In this document: piece after piece, positions 14,448 through 23,983 of the stretch
How positions within the stretch are numbered: position 1 is the first letter of the stretch
Layout: each line of letters begins with the position of its first letter
Origin: an uncultured Halobacteria archaeon
GTDB taxonomy: Archaea; Halobacteriota; Halobacteria; Halobacteriales; Haloferacaceae
Direction: 5' to 3'
Assembly (NCBI GenBank): GCA_937142015.1
Contig: CAKZQY010000290.1
Location: forward strand, 1 to 38,275
Length of the DNA stretch: 38,275 bases
Program-made: the position numbers and the translations under genes
The notes under the pieces: model-generated
Database searches by the model: none
What the model was told of the DNA's origin: nothing
The model's input: only the letters and a program-made list of their open reading frames with translations

Positions 14448-17400
14448 CACTCGGTCTCTGTGTCTCTCGTCTCCTCGTCCGATGTGTGCCCACTACCACC
14501 CGCTCGTCCGGAGCCGTCCGTCCGTTCGGACCCGCCCGTCCGTCCAGAGCCGTCCGTCCGTTCGGAGCCGTCCGTCCGTTCGGAGCCGTCCGTCTGTGCC
14601 GCGCCGTCAGGGAGCTCCGGCGTCTGTGAGCCGCCCTCGCGGAGCCACGCGCGGTAGATCCGGTCGAACTGCGCCTCCGAGAGCGCGTCTGCCTCCAACT
14701 GCTCGCGGGCGAGCCGCAGGTCCTCGTCTGTGACCTCGCCGGCCGAGACGATCCGCTCGAACAGGTCTGCGACCACCGTCACCGTCCGCTCGCCACCGAC
14801 CTCCCTGTCGCCGTCGTCGGTGAGCAGCGTTCCGGTGACCGTGTACTCCGTCCCGTCTGTCACGTCCGTCGGGAGGTGGAGCTCGTAGACGACCTCTGCG
14901 CGTCCCGTCACGTCCCACGCGACGTTGAGCTCCGGGCCGCGCTCGACGACATCGACCGGCGTCGGATCGGTGGACTGGACGACGAACTCCAGATCGGAAC
15001 ACTCCTCGCGGAGCACGAACCGACCGTCCGCCTCCTCGACGACGACGCTGACCGTCACTGTCGCGTCCGGCGCGACGTAGTTGGCGTCGATCTCGCGGCG
15101 CGCCCGCGGCCCGTCGTCGACGACTGACGCCGGGACGAAGCCGGCGTCTCCCCACTCGTCTCGCTGGTCTGGTGCGCTGCCGGCGTCCGCTCCCGCGCCG
15201 GTCGTCGTCTCTCGCCCGGCCGCGGCTCCGTCGGGGTCTGCCGTCGAACCCCCTCCAGCCGCGGCACCAGCGCCGTTCGTCGCGTCGGCTGTCGGCTCGA
15301 CACCCGCCGTCGCGGTCTGATCGACCGACCCGCCCGCTCTGCTGGCACCCGTCGTACTTCCGCCGGCTGTCCCGGCTCCGGAGGCGACGTTTCCGTCGGC
15401 TGTCCCGGCTCCGGAGGCGACGTTTCCGCCGGCTGCTTCGGTTCCCGAGTCGACGTTTCTGCCGGCCGCTCCGGTCCCCGAGTCGACGTTTCTGCCGGCC
15501 GCCCCGGTCCCCGAGCTCACGTTTCCGTCGCCTGTCCCGGCTCCCGAGGCAACCGCTCCGCCGGGGGCGTCCCCCGTGGGTGCGGGCTCACCACGGATCT
15601 GTGCGGCGGCCCACTCCGGACCGAGGTAACGAGTCCACCCGACGAGCAGGCTCGGCAGCACGAACACTGCCGCGAGGAACGCGTACACGATCGTCATCCC
15701 GGTGATCGTCCCGAACTGCTGGAGCGGGGGGAGGATGGCGAACACCAACACACCGAACCCGCCGGCGGTCGTCGCCGCGGAACCGAGGAGTGCGCCGCCG
15801 GTGCCGGTCACCGCCCGGTCCATCGCCTCCCACACGTCGCCCGTCCGTTCTAACTCCTGGTTGTACCGCTCGGAGAGGTGGATGCTGTACGCGACGCCCA
15901 ACCCGACTGTCAGGCTGGTGATCGTCCCCGTCAGCACGTTGAACGGGATGTCTGCGAGGAACATCGTCCCCAGAATCCACGTCACGGAGAAGGCGACTGG
16001 CAGCAGTGTCACCACGCCGAGTGAGGCCGACCCCTCGGTCACCCGGTAGGTCGCCATCAGGAACAGGAAGACGGCGATCAGCGTGACGATCAGACTCTCG
16101 ACGACCGTCCGCAGGAGTTCGTCCTGCACGATCTTGTTGAGTATCGCGCTCCCGGTGGCGGTCACTGTCAGCCCGGTCCCGTCGATCACGTCTGCCACGT
16201 CGCGCATCTGTGTGGTGATGTCGTCGCCGGACGCGCCACCCTTCACGGAGATCACGACGCGTGCTGCCTCGTAGTCTCCGTTCTCGGTGCGGTAGAGCAC
16301 GTTCTGTGCCTCGTCTGGCGCGACGTCGAACAGCGTGTCGTACACCGCGGTGACGTTCTCCTCGGGCACGTCGTCGTCGTCCGTGTCGGCGGCGGTGAAC
16401 GTCTCGTTGAACGTCTCGTTGCGTGCCGCCACGGCCTGCATCGTCTCGATTGGCGACTCGATGTCCGCCTCGTCGTTCGAGAGTGTCTGTGTCACGTCCT
16501 TCTCGGCCGCCGCGTCTGCGGCCGCAGACAGACTGTCGAGCGTCTCCGGGTCGGTCACGTCTCCCTCGATCAGGACCTGTGCCTGTGAGTCCTCCCGCAC
16601 GAAGTTGTCGTTGACGTACTCCAAGTTCGCCTTCGCGGTGTACTCGCCCGGTCGAATCTCTTCCGGGAGGTCGTCCATCCACGACGGCGGGTCCTCGGCG
16701 AGGAAGTCCGACTGGCTGAAGGAGGTGTCGACCTGTGTGGCACCGACGCCGCCGGCGGCGGTCACGACCAGCGCGAACGCGATTACGACGTACGGCGCAC
16801 GCTGTGCGGCCGTCGACCCGAGCGACAGCACCGTCGAGAACGCGCCGCCGCCGGTGCCGAACGCCGCCATCTCGCGGTCGACGCCGTACCGCTCTAACAG
16901 CTCGTCGATCTCGACTTTCAGAGACGGGATCAACACGCCGAAGATCAGGAACGCGGCCGTGATCCCGAACGAGGAGACGACGCCGAAGTCTCTGATCGGC
17001 GGGACGGGACTGGTCAGATTCGAGAGGAACCCGATCACTGTCGTCGCCGTCACCCAGACGAGAGCGATGCCGACGCCGCCGAGCGCGATTGTCATCGACC
17101 GGCGTGGACCGACGCCGTCTGCGGCCTGCCGCTCCTCGCGGTGCCGCATGAAGATGTGGATCGCGTAGTCGATAGACAGCCCGATCAACAACACCGGCAC
17201 GGCGACGAAGATCTGGTTGAAGTCGATCCCGAGCCAGCCCATGAACCCGAACGTCCAGCCGAGCACTGCGGCGATCCCGGCCAGCCCGAGCACGATGTCG
17301 ATCAGGTCGCGGTAGGCGACGATCAGCGCGAGCAACACGAACAGCGCCGCCAACGGTCCGACGATCTGGAGACTGTCCTCCTGTGAGGCGCTGATCTCGT

Positions 17401-18931
17401 GGCTGATGATCCCCGAGCCGAAGATCAGGTACTCGCCCTCGTCGTCACGCGACTCGGCGATCTCCTGCATCGCCAGCTGTGACTCCTCGACCGTCTCGGA
17501 GGCGGCACCCGCGTTCACGGAGTCGGAGTCGGACTCCTGTGTGACGAGAATCGTCGTCGCGTCCGCCTCCGTCGACCCGGTGTCGTAGCTGGTCGGCACG
17601 AACGCGAACGCGGAGAAGCCGCCGTTCGAGCCGTCCTCGGACAACACCAGCCCGATCGTGTCGTCGATCTCCGTGGCATTCATCGACTCGATCTGGTCGA
17701 TCTGCTCGCCCAGCGTCGCGTCTGTGGCGTTCGCTAGCTCCTCTCGCTCCGTCTCGAGCTCGTCTGCGAGCGACTGGAGCCGTTCGACGTCGGCTTCCAG
17801 CTCCTCGCCGCGCTCCTGTAACTGGTCGGCCTGCTGTTGGAGTTGCTCGCCACGCTCCCGTAACTGGGCGGCCTGCTGTTGGATCTCCTCGCCGCGTTCG
17901 CGGAGCTGTTCGGCCCGCTCGCGGAGTTGTTCACCGCGTTCCTGCAGCCGCTGGCCACGCTGTTGGAGCTCTGCGCCCCGCTCGCGGAGTTCGGCACTCT
18001 CCTCGTTCACCTCCCGGTAGTCGTCGCGCAGCACGCCGCGTGTGCCGAGGGTGTACGCCGACTCCACAGCCGACTGGTTGCGAGCCGAGCGGATCTGTCT
18101 CGCCGCCTGCCCGTACAGCTGTCGGTCAGTCCGGTTGAGCGTCACGGTCGTGTTCGCACGCACGGCCCCGAAGACGGCGTCGACGCTGGCGTTCCGGTCG
18201 TTGCGGAGCGTCGTCAGCCCGGCTCTGAGTCGCTGGGCGGTCGCGTTCAGCGTGTTACTCCGCTCCTGCAGTTCCGCGCGGTCCTGCTCCAGTTCTGTCT
18301 GTGCCCGTTGGAGCTCCGTGCGGTTCGCTTCGAGTGCCGCACGCGACTCGTTCAGTCGTGTCTGGTTCCGTTCCAGCGAGGCTCGTGCTTCCTCCAGTTC
18401 CGTGCGGTTCTCCTGGAGCGCGGCACGCGACTCGTTCAGTCGCGTCTGGTTGCGCTGGAGTGCCGCACGCTGCCGTTGGACAGACTGGTTCAGCTCCTGG
18501 ATCTCCGTCGCCAGCGAGCGCACGTCTTCTGCCTCCTCCTGCTGGATCGCCGCGGTGGCAATCACGTTGGCGATGCCGACCGTCGGTGTCTCGCCGGTGA
18601 GCGTGTCCGCCGTGCGGTCGTCCGTTCTGAGGTCACGCTGGAATTCGAGAGAGTCCACTAACGACGCCTCGTCTAACACGTTGCCGTTCTGTTCTCTGAG
18701 GATGATCTGTGCCGTCGTCGTGTTCTCCTCGCCGGACGAGAAGTTCGCCTCGATGTAGTCGAGTTTGTCCGCCTCGACCGAGTCCGTCTGGAACTGGTCC
18801 AGCGACGACTCCTGTTCGACCTCCGTCGCACCCACGGTGATGCCGGCGGTGAGCACCAACATCACCACGATTGCGATCCGACTGTGCGCCGTCACCTGCT
18901 CGACGATCCGCTCGAAGAGGCTCACGACCAC
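14447..18931 (-). CDS. MMPL/RND-superfamily membrane protein with very long extracellular coiled coil
   Basis: The 1494-aa protein starts at GTG 18931. TM1 is at about residues 18-36. The first extracytoplasmic loop holds two long coiled coils, about 135-240 (NQTRLNESRAAL repeated 28 residues apart) and about 305-405 (ELRERGEQLQ-type repeats). A sterol-sensing-like TM bundle follows (IVGPLAALFVLLALIVAYRDL ... VLLIGLSIDYAIHIFMRHREE). A second TM1/loop/TM bundle of the same kind ends FLAAVFVLPSLLVGWTRYLGPEW. After it come an 11-residue Gly/Ala repeat (GNVASGAGTAD type), a beta-sandwich-like domain, a short helical SHOCT-like segment and a TDGSER-rich tail. The two-fold RND layout fits export of lipid or hydrophobic cargo, as in MMPL proteins; cargo unknown. 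Twelve N-x-S/T sequons fall between residues 148 and 287. Coupled to a TrmB-like regulator. Confidence 0.9.
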   Translation of the reverse strand: MVVSLFERIVEQVTAHSRIAIVVMLVLTAGITVGATEVEQESSLDQFQTDSVEADKLDYIEANFSSGEENTTTAQIILREQNGNVLDEASLVDSLEFQRDLRTDDRTADTLTGETPTVGIANVIATAAIQQEEAEDVRSLATEIQELNQSVQRQRAALQRNQTRLNESRAALQENRTELEEARASLERNQTRLNESRAALEANRTELQRAQTELEQDRAELQERSNTLNATAQRLRAGLTTLRNDRNASVDAVFGAVRANTTVTLNRTDRQLYGQAARQIRSARNQSAVESAYTLGTRGVLRDDYREVNEESAELRERGAELQQRGQRLQERGEQLRERAEQLRERGEEIQQQAAQLRERGEQLQQQADQLQERGEELEADVERLQSLADELETEREELANATDATLGEQIDQIESMNATEIDDTIGLVLSEDGSNGGFSAFAFVPTSYDTGSTEADATTILVTQESDSDSVNAGAASETVEESQLAMQEIAESRDDEGEYLIFGSGIISHEISASQEDSLQIVGPLAALFVLLALIVAYRDLIDIVLGLAGIAAVLGWTFGFMGWLGIDFNQIFVAVPVLLIGLSIDYAIHIFMRHREERQAADGVGPRRSMTIALGGVGIALVWVTATTVIGFLSNLTSPVPPIRDFGVVSSFGITAAFLIFGVLIPSLKVEIDELLERYGVDREMAAFGTGGGAFSTVLSLGSTAAQRAPYVVIAFALVVTAAGGVGATQVDTSFSQSDFLAEDPPSWMDDLPEEIRPGEYTAKANLEYVNDNFVREDSQAQVLIEGDVTDPETLDSLSAAADAAAEKDVTQTLSNDEADIESPIETMQAVAARNETFNETFTAADTDDDDVPEENVTAVYDTLFDVAPDEAQNVLYRTENGDYEAARVVISVKGGASGDDITTQMRDVADVIDGTGLTVTATGSAILNKIVQDELLRTVVESLIVTLIAVFLFLMATYRVTEGSASLGVVTLLPVAFSVTWILGTMFLADIPFNVLTGTITSLTVGLGVAYSIHLSERYNQELERTGDVWEAMDRAVTGTGGALLGSAATTAGGFGVLVFAILPPLQQFGTITGMTIVYAFLAAVFVLPSLLVGWTRYLGPEWAAAQIRGEPAPTGDAPGGAVASGAGTGDGNVSSGTGAAGRNVDSGTGAAGRNVDSGTEAAGGNVASGAGTADGNVASGAGTAGGSTTGASRAGGSVDQTATAGVEPTADATNGAGAAAGGGSTADPDGAAAGRETTTGAGADAGSAPDQRDEWGDAGFVPASVVDDGPRARREIDANYVAPDATVTVSVVVEEADGRFVLREECSDLEFVVQSTDPTPVDVVERGPELNVAWDVTGRAEVVYELHLPTDVTDGTEYTVTGTLLTDDGDREVGGERTVTVVADLFERIVSAGEVTDEDLRLAREQLEADALSEAQFDRIYRAWLREGGSQTPELPDGAAQTDGSERTDGSERTDGSGRTGGSERTDGSGRAGGSGHTSDEETRDTETE
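14511..14600. repeat. 18-bp tandem repeats encoding the TDGSER-rich tail
   Basis: GAGCCGTCCGTCCGTTCG units (plus strand) repeat about four to five times with variants. On the minus strand they encode the TDGSER/TDGSGR tail of the MMPL/RND protein. Confidence 0.75.
15363..15552. repeat. 33-bp tandem repeat, five to six copies, in the MMPL/RND gene
   Basis: Units such as CCGGCTCCGGAGGCGACGTT recur every 33 bases, encoding an 11-residue GNV(A/D)SG(A/T)GTA(A/D)G linker after the membrane domain. All copies keep the frame. Confidence 0.8.
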
Positions 18932-19043
18932 CCCTCCGTCCGTCTCCGTCTCGATCTCACGGTTGTTATCACTCGCATACTAACACGTCAGTTCACTTCA
19001 ACTCCCCGTTGTCGACAGCGACTGCGACGGAGTGACGTACGGT

Positions 19044-19737
19044 ACGACGCTCAATCCGACGAATCGTAACTTCCAGTAATGAGGGGTTCGTTGCTTCCAG
19101 TTGATCGACGAAGACACGGTCAAAGTGTTCCTCCCGGATCCGGAGGACTGCTATCAGCGACTCCGTCGCGCCCGGTTCGGCGCGGCGGTGTCGTGTGTCT
19201 ACTGCGACGAGAGCGAGCCAGTCATCAAGAAGGGAACGACGGGGAAAGGCGCTCAACAGTACCGCTGTAAGGAATGCGAGACGTATTTCAACGACCTCAC
19301 AGGGACGATATTCGAGCACCGGAAGTTCCCAATTGAGGAGATAACGTTGAGCGAGGTGTGTGAAGCCGACGAGATCTATGTGACTGCGGGCGAGAAAGGG
19401 ATCGAAAAAGAAGACGTGGATGAAGAGATCGCAGAATTGGGGGACGGCTCGGTGATTCTGTGTACGGACGACTACACGATCTACGATGACGTCGACGAGT
19501 ACGATGGAATTGACGCTCACCTCGCTATTACGCACGATGACGCGTACGTCATCGGCGATGCTCACGTCAACAGCTGCGAGAACCGTCACAGCTTCATTCG
19601 CCAGTGGCTGGCGAAGTTCAGAGGCGTCTCAAAGCACTATCTCCAGAGCTACCTCAACTTCTCCAGTCTTTAACAGAATAAAACGAAAGGTTAGTTCGAC
19701 GCGATCCTAAGTTACGACTCATCGGCATGAGCGACGT
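19044..19737 (+). mobile_element. Decayed IS1595-family element with 29-bp imperfect terminal inverted repeats
   Basis: ACGACGCTCAATCCGACGAA (19044 onward, 29 bp) is matched by the reverse complement of 19709-19737 at 24 of 29 positions, including an exact CGTAACTT-containing inner block. The repeats enclose a transposase remnant. No clear 8-bp target duplication was found outside them. At 694 bp the element is about 350-400 bp shorter than an intact member would be. Confidence 0.68.
19101..19673 (+). pseudogene. Internally deleted IS1595-family (ISXO2-like) transposase
   Basis: The 190-aa reading frame keeps the N-terminal zinc ribbon (CVYC ... CKEC, then YFNDLTGTIFEHRKFP). It then jumps directly to the catalytic domain at LSEVCEADEIYVTAGEKG, so the helical region that normally lies between is gone. 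A second join after GIEKED omits the Gly/Lys-rich strands before DVDEEIAELGDGSVILCTDDYTIYDD. It ends at LQSYLNFSSL, just short of the usual C-terminus. The DDE-type acids (CEADE, CTDDY) and the SCENRHSFIRQWL motif remain, but about 100 residues of a roughly 290-residue protein are missing. Both deletions keep the frame. Not expected to be active; could be mobilised in trans if the ends are recognised. Confidence 0.8.
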
Positions 19738-19861
19738 GGAATTCCACCTCCTCATACTGTCGGCCACAAGTCTGTGAACACGGGTGTGTCACAACTGGAC
19801 TTCCAACGCGTCTCACGTTCGGTCTGGCGACCTCGGGGTGATGGTCTCGTGACCGACAGTC

Positions 19862-21040
19862 TCACTCGACGACCAGTTCGACGGGATAGTCGGTGAGATT
19901 CCGGTAGCCGTCCTCTGTGACGACGACAGTGTCCTCGATTCGGACGCCGCCGACCGCCGGGTCGTACAGTCCGGGTTCGACAGTGATCACGTGGCCGGGC
20001 TCGAGTTCCTCGCCGCGCGGGCTGAGGCTCGGCGCTTCGTGGACCTCCAGCCCGACGCCGTGACCGGTCGAGTGGATGAATCCGGTCTCCGTCGTCGGGT
20101 CCGAGCGGAACGTCTCGTAGCCAGCCGCCTCGTACACGTCACAGACGGCGTCGTGAACGTCTGCACCGGTGACTCCAGCCTCGACAGTGTCGAGGGCGGC
20201 GATCATCGCCTCGTGAGTGTGGTCGTACCGCCGCGTGAGTTCCGCGCTCGGCTCCCCGACGAGGAACGTTCTCGTCATGTCGCCGTGGTACTTCGTCTCT
20301 GTGTCCCGTGGGAAGATGTCGACGATGATCGGCTCGTCGGCGACGAGCGGCCCACTCCCCCGCTCGTGTGGGTCCGCGGCGTCCGAGCCACAGGCGACGA
20401 TTGTCTCGTCTAACGCACAGCCGTGGTCCAACAGTGTGTGTTCGATCTCCGTCCGAACGCGCTCGCTCGTCAGCAGGTCGCCTCCGTGGACGAGTCGCCC
20501 GTCGTCGTCGACCGAGGCCTCACGGAGCAGCTCCTCGGCGGCAGCCATCGCTGCCTCGTTGGCCGTCTGTGCAGTCTCGATGTAGCCGACCTCCTCGTCG
20601 GTCTTCGTCGCACGAATCTCACCGACCACGTCGTCCGTGTCGACGTCGATCTCGACCGACTCCGCACGGAGCGCGTCCGCGATCCCCAGCGGGAACCGCT
20701 CGGGGACGAGCACCGACTCGGCGTCGGCGTCCGCGAGAAACGCCGCGACTGTCTTGGCCACTCCCGTCCGCTCGCCGTGTTCCTCGACCAGTGCGCGACG
20801 GTCGTAGTCCGCGTAGCGACGGACTTCTGCCGCGCGTGCCTGCTCGCGGGCACGACCGTACTCCAAGCCACTCACGAGGAGCCAGACACCCGTGGGCGTG
20901 TAACAGGTGAAGAACGGGTCCGGCGCGTCGAACCCTGAGAGGTACCGCTGGGTGGCGTCCTCGGAGTCGGCGTTGACGAGGTAGGCGTCGGCGTCCGCGG
21001 CGGCGAGTGTGTCGTCGATCCGCCCGAAGTCGGGGTCCAT
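19862..21040 (-). CDS. M24-family Xaa-Pro aminopeptidase/dipeptidase
   Basis: This is a 392-aa cytoplasmic metallopeptidase from ATG 21040 ([12 protein letters not shown]); the 13 extra residues of the track ORF are not family-like. A creatinase-type N-terminal domain (about 1-150) is followed by a pita-bread catalytic domain. The five metal ligands are seen in order: Asp in IIVDIFPR, Asp in YHGDMTRTF, His in [13 protein letters not shown], Glu in VEPGLY and Glu in RIEDTV. It removes N-terminal residues before proline or cleaves Xaa-Pro dipeptides (family knowledge). Placed 0.9 kb from a peptide importer on the other strand, it could process imported peptides (inference). Confidence 0.92.
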   Translation of the reverse strand: MDPDFGRIDDTLAAADADAYLVNADSEDATQRYLSGFDAPDPFFTCYTPTGVWLLVSGLEYGRAREQARAAEVRRYADYDRRALVEEHGERTGVAKTVAAFLADADAESVLVPERFPLGIADALRAESVEIDVDTDDVVGEIRATKTDEEVGYIETAQTANEAAMAAAEELLREASVDDDGRLVHGGDLLTSERVRTEIEHTLLDHGCALDETIVACGSDAADPHERGSGPLVADEPIIVDIFPRDTETKYHGDMTRTFLVGEPSAELTRRYDHTHEAMIAALDTVEAGVTGADVHDAVCDVYEAAGYETFRSDPTTETGFIHSTGHGVGLEVHEAPSLSPRGEELEPGHVITVEPGLYDPAVGGVRIEDTVVVTEDGYRNLTDYPVELVVE

Positions 21041-21190
21041 ACCACCGACGTGTGGGTGGAGTGACAAAGCAGTTGCCAACTCGTCGTCTCTCGTCGATCT
21101 GTCGTCTCCTGACGCGTCGCCTCTCGTCGCTTCCCGCTGCTCCGTTGGCTGCTGTCGATCTGCCGACCGGTGGTGGCCCGCCAGCCCCGA

Positions 21191-21697
21191 TCAGGGAAGG
21201 TAGCGCACGACGACGACCCCCGGCTCCGACCGCACCTCGACCAGCGACGCCTCGGCTCGCGCGGCCTGAACCAGTCGCGTCTCTCGATCCTCCAGCACGT
21301 CCGCCACCGCCGACTCCGTCTGCTCGTCCGGGACGGAGATTACGTGGAGTTCACCCGTTCCAGCACGCTCCTGCCGTGTCACGTCACCGACATCCTGCTC
21401 GGCTGCGATCTCGCGGGCCTGCGAGGTGGGCGACTCGCCGGTCTGTTCGATGCGAACTGTCCGTTGCTCCGTGATCGACTGGAGAGCGTACGTCACGCCC
21501 ATCGGCGGCTCCGGCGCGAGCGTCGCCTCCACGACGGTCTCCGTCGTCAGGTCCGGGTGCTCTGAGAGGGTGTGTACCTGTCCCGTCTCGGCGTCCTGTA
21601 ACACTGCTGTCTCCTCGTCGGTGTGTGTGACGACGAACGTTCCGGATACCGACTCCTCGGCCACTGACTCCGCCGACTCGTCCGTGTCGTCTGTCAT
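21191..21697 (-). CDS. DUF5812 family haloarchaeal protein
   Basis: This is a 168-aa acidic protein from ATG 21697; a CGAAACCCG TATA-like element sits about 27 bases upstream. The N-terminal module (SGTFVVTHTDEETAVLQDAETG, TTETVVEATLAPEPPMGVTY) matches what I recall of the haloarchaea-specific DUF5812. The C-terminal half (REIAAEQDVGDVTRQ, GTGELHVISVPDEQ, EPGVVVVRYLP) completes the family. Function unknown; no signal peptide or membrane segment. Confidence 0.78.
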   Translation of the reverse strand: MTDDTDESAESVAEESVSGTFVVTHTDEETAVLQDAETGQVHTLSEHPDLTTETVVEATLAPEPPMGVTYALQSITEQRTVRIEQTGESPTSQAREIAAEQDVGDVTRQERAGTGELHVISVPDEQTESAVADVLEDRETRLVQAARAEASLVEVRSEPGVVVVRYLP

Positions 21698-21821
21698 GCC
21701 ACCGTCTACAGGGAGGACGGGTTTCGGCGTTTCGTCACGACGACGACCGACAGAGCCGGCCTGCTGGGTGTCGCGTGGCGTCGCAGTGCCGCGAACGACC
21801 ACCCACAAACGAGTAGCATTT

Positions 21822-21905
21822 AACAGCAATTTCATTTACTGCAGCTGTTCAAAAATACTTGAGATTCTGTTCTATCGCAAGGTACTTGTATGTGAGAACA
21901 GACAC
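21822..21905 (+). promoter_or_regulatory. AT-rich promoter region of the ABC importer operon
   Basis: About 80 bases are unusually AT-rich (TTTAACAGCAATTTCATTTA, TTCAAAAATACTTGAG). TTCAAAAATACTTGAG contains an interrupted inverted repeat (TCAA...TTGA) that overlaps a TATA-like AAAATACT and could be an operator. The distance to ATG 21914 implies a 5' leader. Confidence 0.5.
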
Positions 21906-21913
21906 CAGTTCAC

Positions 21914-23878
21914 ATGTCGAACGACAGCGAGCCGACAGGCCAGGTCGACCAGTCGGAGCGGCGGCGGTTCCTGACGTACCTGAGCGCGACGGGCGTCGTC
22001 GCCGGGCTGGCGGGGTGTAGTAGTTCTGGCGAGTCGACGGAGACCGCCGCGGCGACAGCGTCCGAGACAGCCGTACAGACGACCGAAGACCCGCTGGAGA
22101 GTACACCCACCCCGACGGAGACGGAGCAGTCGATTCCGGAGGGCGGCGTGTTCAAGGAGGCGACGACCGGCACCACCAACGGGCTGAACGCGTTCCGCAT
22201 CGGCGACGGGGAGACCTCGGACCGCGTCGAACAGGTGATGGACGGGGGCTTCGCCCGGAAGGGGGAGGCGTACGAGGACATCTTCCCGATGTGGTTCGAG
22301 GATTTCACGGTCAGCGACGATCTCACGCAGGTCGAGGTCACCCTCCGTGACAACCTCCAGTTCGGCAACGGCTACGGACAGGTCACGGCAGAGACGTACA
22401 TCTGGAACGTCGAGAACCTGTGGACGGCCGACTGGACGAGTTTCACCTACTCGTACCTGTTCAGCGTCGGCAAGGACAACGAGCCGATCGACTTCGAGAA
22501 GGTCGACGACCTGACTATCCGGATGACGGTGCCGGAGCCGCGTCCGTTCTTCCCGTACGAGGAGCCGCTCGGCGGGATGTTCCCGCTTCCGCGAGAGCTC
22601 GCCCAGCCGTACGTCGACGATCAGAACGTGGAGGGGCTCGTGAAAGACGAGGAGGTGATGCGCTCGACGTTCAACGGGAACCTCGGGCCGTGGGATCTCG
22701 TGCGGTGGTCACAGCAGTCCGTGATGGAGTTCGAGCGCGCCGACGACTACTACCTCCGCAAGTGGGCCGAGGAGGACGACCGTGTGCCGGACGCCTACGC
22801 CGAGGCACCGTTCTTCGACGAGTACCACATCCAGTACTTCCAGAAACAGAGTACCGCTCGCCAGGCGCTGAAAGCCGGCGAGATCGACCGTGTCGGTATC
22901 CCGTCGAACAAGGTCGCCAACTGGCAGGGGCGCGAGGACACCACACTCTACGAGAACCCGTTCGTCTCCTTCTCCAGTTACCTCGGGATCAACCAGCGTG
23001 CGAACGGCTGGGACCAGCTCCGCAACAAGAAGGTGCGTTACGCGCTGTCACACGTCTACCACAACGAGTTCGTGGCGACGAACATCCTCAGCGGTCACGC
23101 CGGGGTCCAGAACACACTCCACCCGAAGTGGGGTCCGTACTACCCGGACGACGCCGTGTCGTTCGACGGCTCTCTCGACGAGGCTCGCCGGCTGCTCGAG
23201 GAGGGCACGTCGAGCGACTACGGCTACAGCGGCGACACGTTCGTCGGCCCAGACGGCGAGCAGGTGGAGCTCACGCTCGTGTACGTCTCCGACGAGACGG
23301 ACGACCTCCGTGCGGCGTACCTGAAGAAGCGTCTCGGCAAGGTCGGTATCGCGCTGAACACGACGACGACCTCCTGGACCAGCATGCTGGGCAACTACTT
23401 CCGGACGAACAACCCCGCAGAGGGCGTCTCCGAGGGCTCGGTCGGCTACGGCAGCGACAACGCCCACCCGTCGACGTACAACTACGGTCCGTGGGACAAG
23501 GCGGTCTCCGCGAAGCCGTGGGACCTGATGCTCACGCTCGGGTTCAGCTACGGTCCGCTCACGCCGGCCGGCACCGTCACCTCGCTGTTCGGCGAGCGGG
23601 AGAACTTCAACGCCTACGGGTTCACGCCGGACCGTGACCTCGTCGGGATGCGCGAGGAGGCACGGACCGCAGAGAGCATCGAGACCGCACGGGAGACGAT
23701 CACGGAGATGCTCCGGTACCTCTCGGAGGAGCGCCCGGTGGTGTTCGAGTCGAACCCGATCAACTACACCGCCTACCGCGACGACGTGGCTGGACTGCCG
23801 AACAGCCCGGCTGCCAGCTACTTCGTCGACCAGAACCACGACGTGATGTACTTCTCCGACGGGAAACCCGGGCGGTAG
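21914..23878 (+). CDS. Peptide-type ABC transporter substrate-binding lipoprotein (SBP family 5)
   Basis: This is a 654-aa protein. The Tat signal RRRFLTYLSATGVVAGLAGC has the lipobox cysteine at residue 35, followed by a Ser/Thr/Glu linker. The body follows the SBP_bac_5 pattern: VSDDLTQVEVTLRDNLQFGNG, a central FERADDYYLRKW motif, LKAGEIDRVGI, and LRNKKVRYALSHVYH near the hinge. It should capture peptide or another solute outside the cell for the permeases encoded next. It is the first gene of a five-gene unit; a second weak promoter (GTGAAAAATCCAATC) lies before the first permease gene. Confidence 0.92.
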   Translation: MSNDSEPTGQVDQSERRRFLTYLSATGVVAGLAGCSSSGESTETAAATASETAVQTTEDPLESTPTPTETEQSIPEGGVFKEATTGTTNGLNAFRIGDGETSDRVEQVMDGGFARKGEAYEDIFPMWFEDFTVSDDLTQVEVTLRDNLQFGNGYGQVTAETYIWNVENLWTADWTSFTYSYLFSVGKDNEPIDFEKVDDLTIRMTVPEPRPFFPYEEPLGGMFPLPRELAQPYVDDQNVEGLVKDEEVMRSTFNGNLGPWDLVRWSQQSVMEFERADDYYLRKWAEEDDRVPDAYAEAPFFDEYHIQYFQKQSTARQALKAGEIDRVGIPSNKVANWQGREDTTLYENPFVSFSSYLGINQRANGWDQLRNKKVRYALSHVYHNEFVATNILSGHAGVQNTLHPKWGPYYPDDAVSFDGSLDEARRLLEEGTSSDYGYSGDTFVGPDGEQVELTLVYVSDETDDLRAAYLKKRLGKVGIALNTTTTSWTSMLGNYFRTNNPAEGVSEGSVGYGSDNAHPSTYNYGPWDKAVSAKPWDLMLTLGFSYGPLTPAGTVTSLFGERENFNAYGFTPDRDLVGMREEARTAESIETARETITEMLRYLSEERPVVFESNPINYTAYRDDVAGLPNSPAASYFVDQNHDVMYFSDGKPGR

Positions 23879-23983
23879 ACGGCGGACAGACCCACTCGCC
23901 TCGCTCACACGGCAGACGGGCCGGCGCTCACACGCCAGACCGGTCGACCGGGTGAAAAATCCAATCGAAGACACGGTCAACAC

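Noticed and set aside
21080-21190. CGTC/TCTC-rich stretch as a structured repeat
   Set aside because: Period is not constant; it looks like low-complexity spacer rather than a true tandem array.
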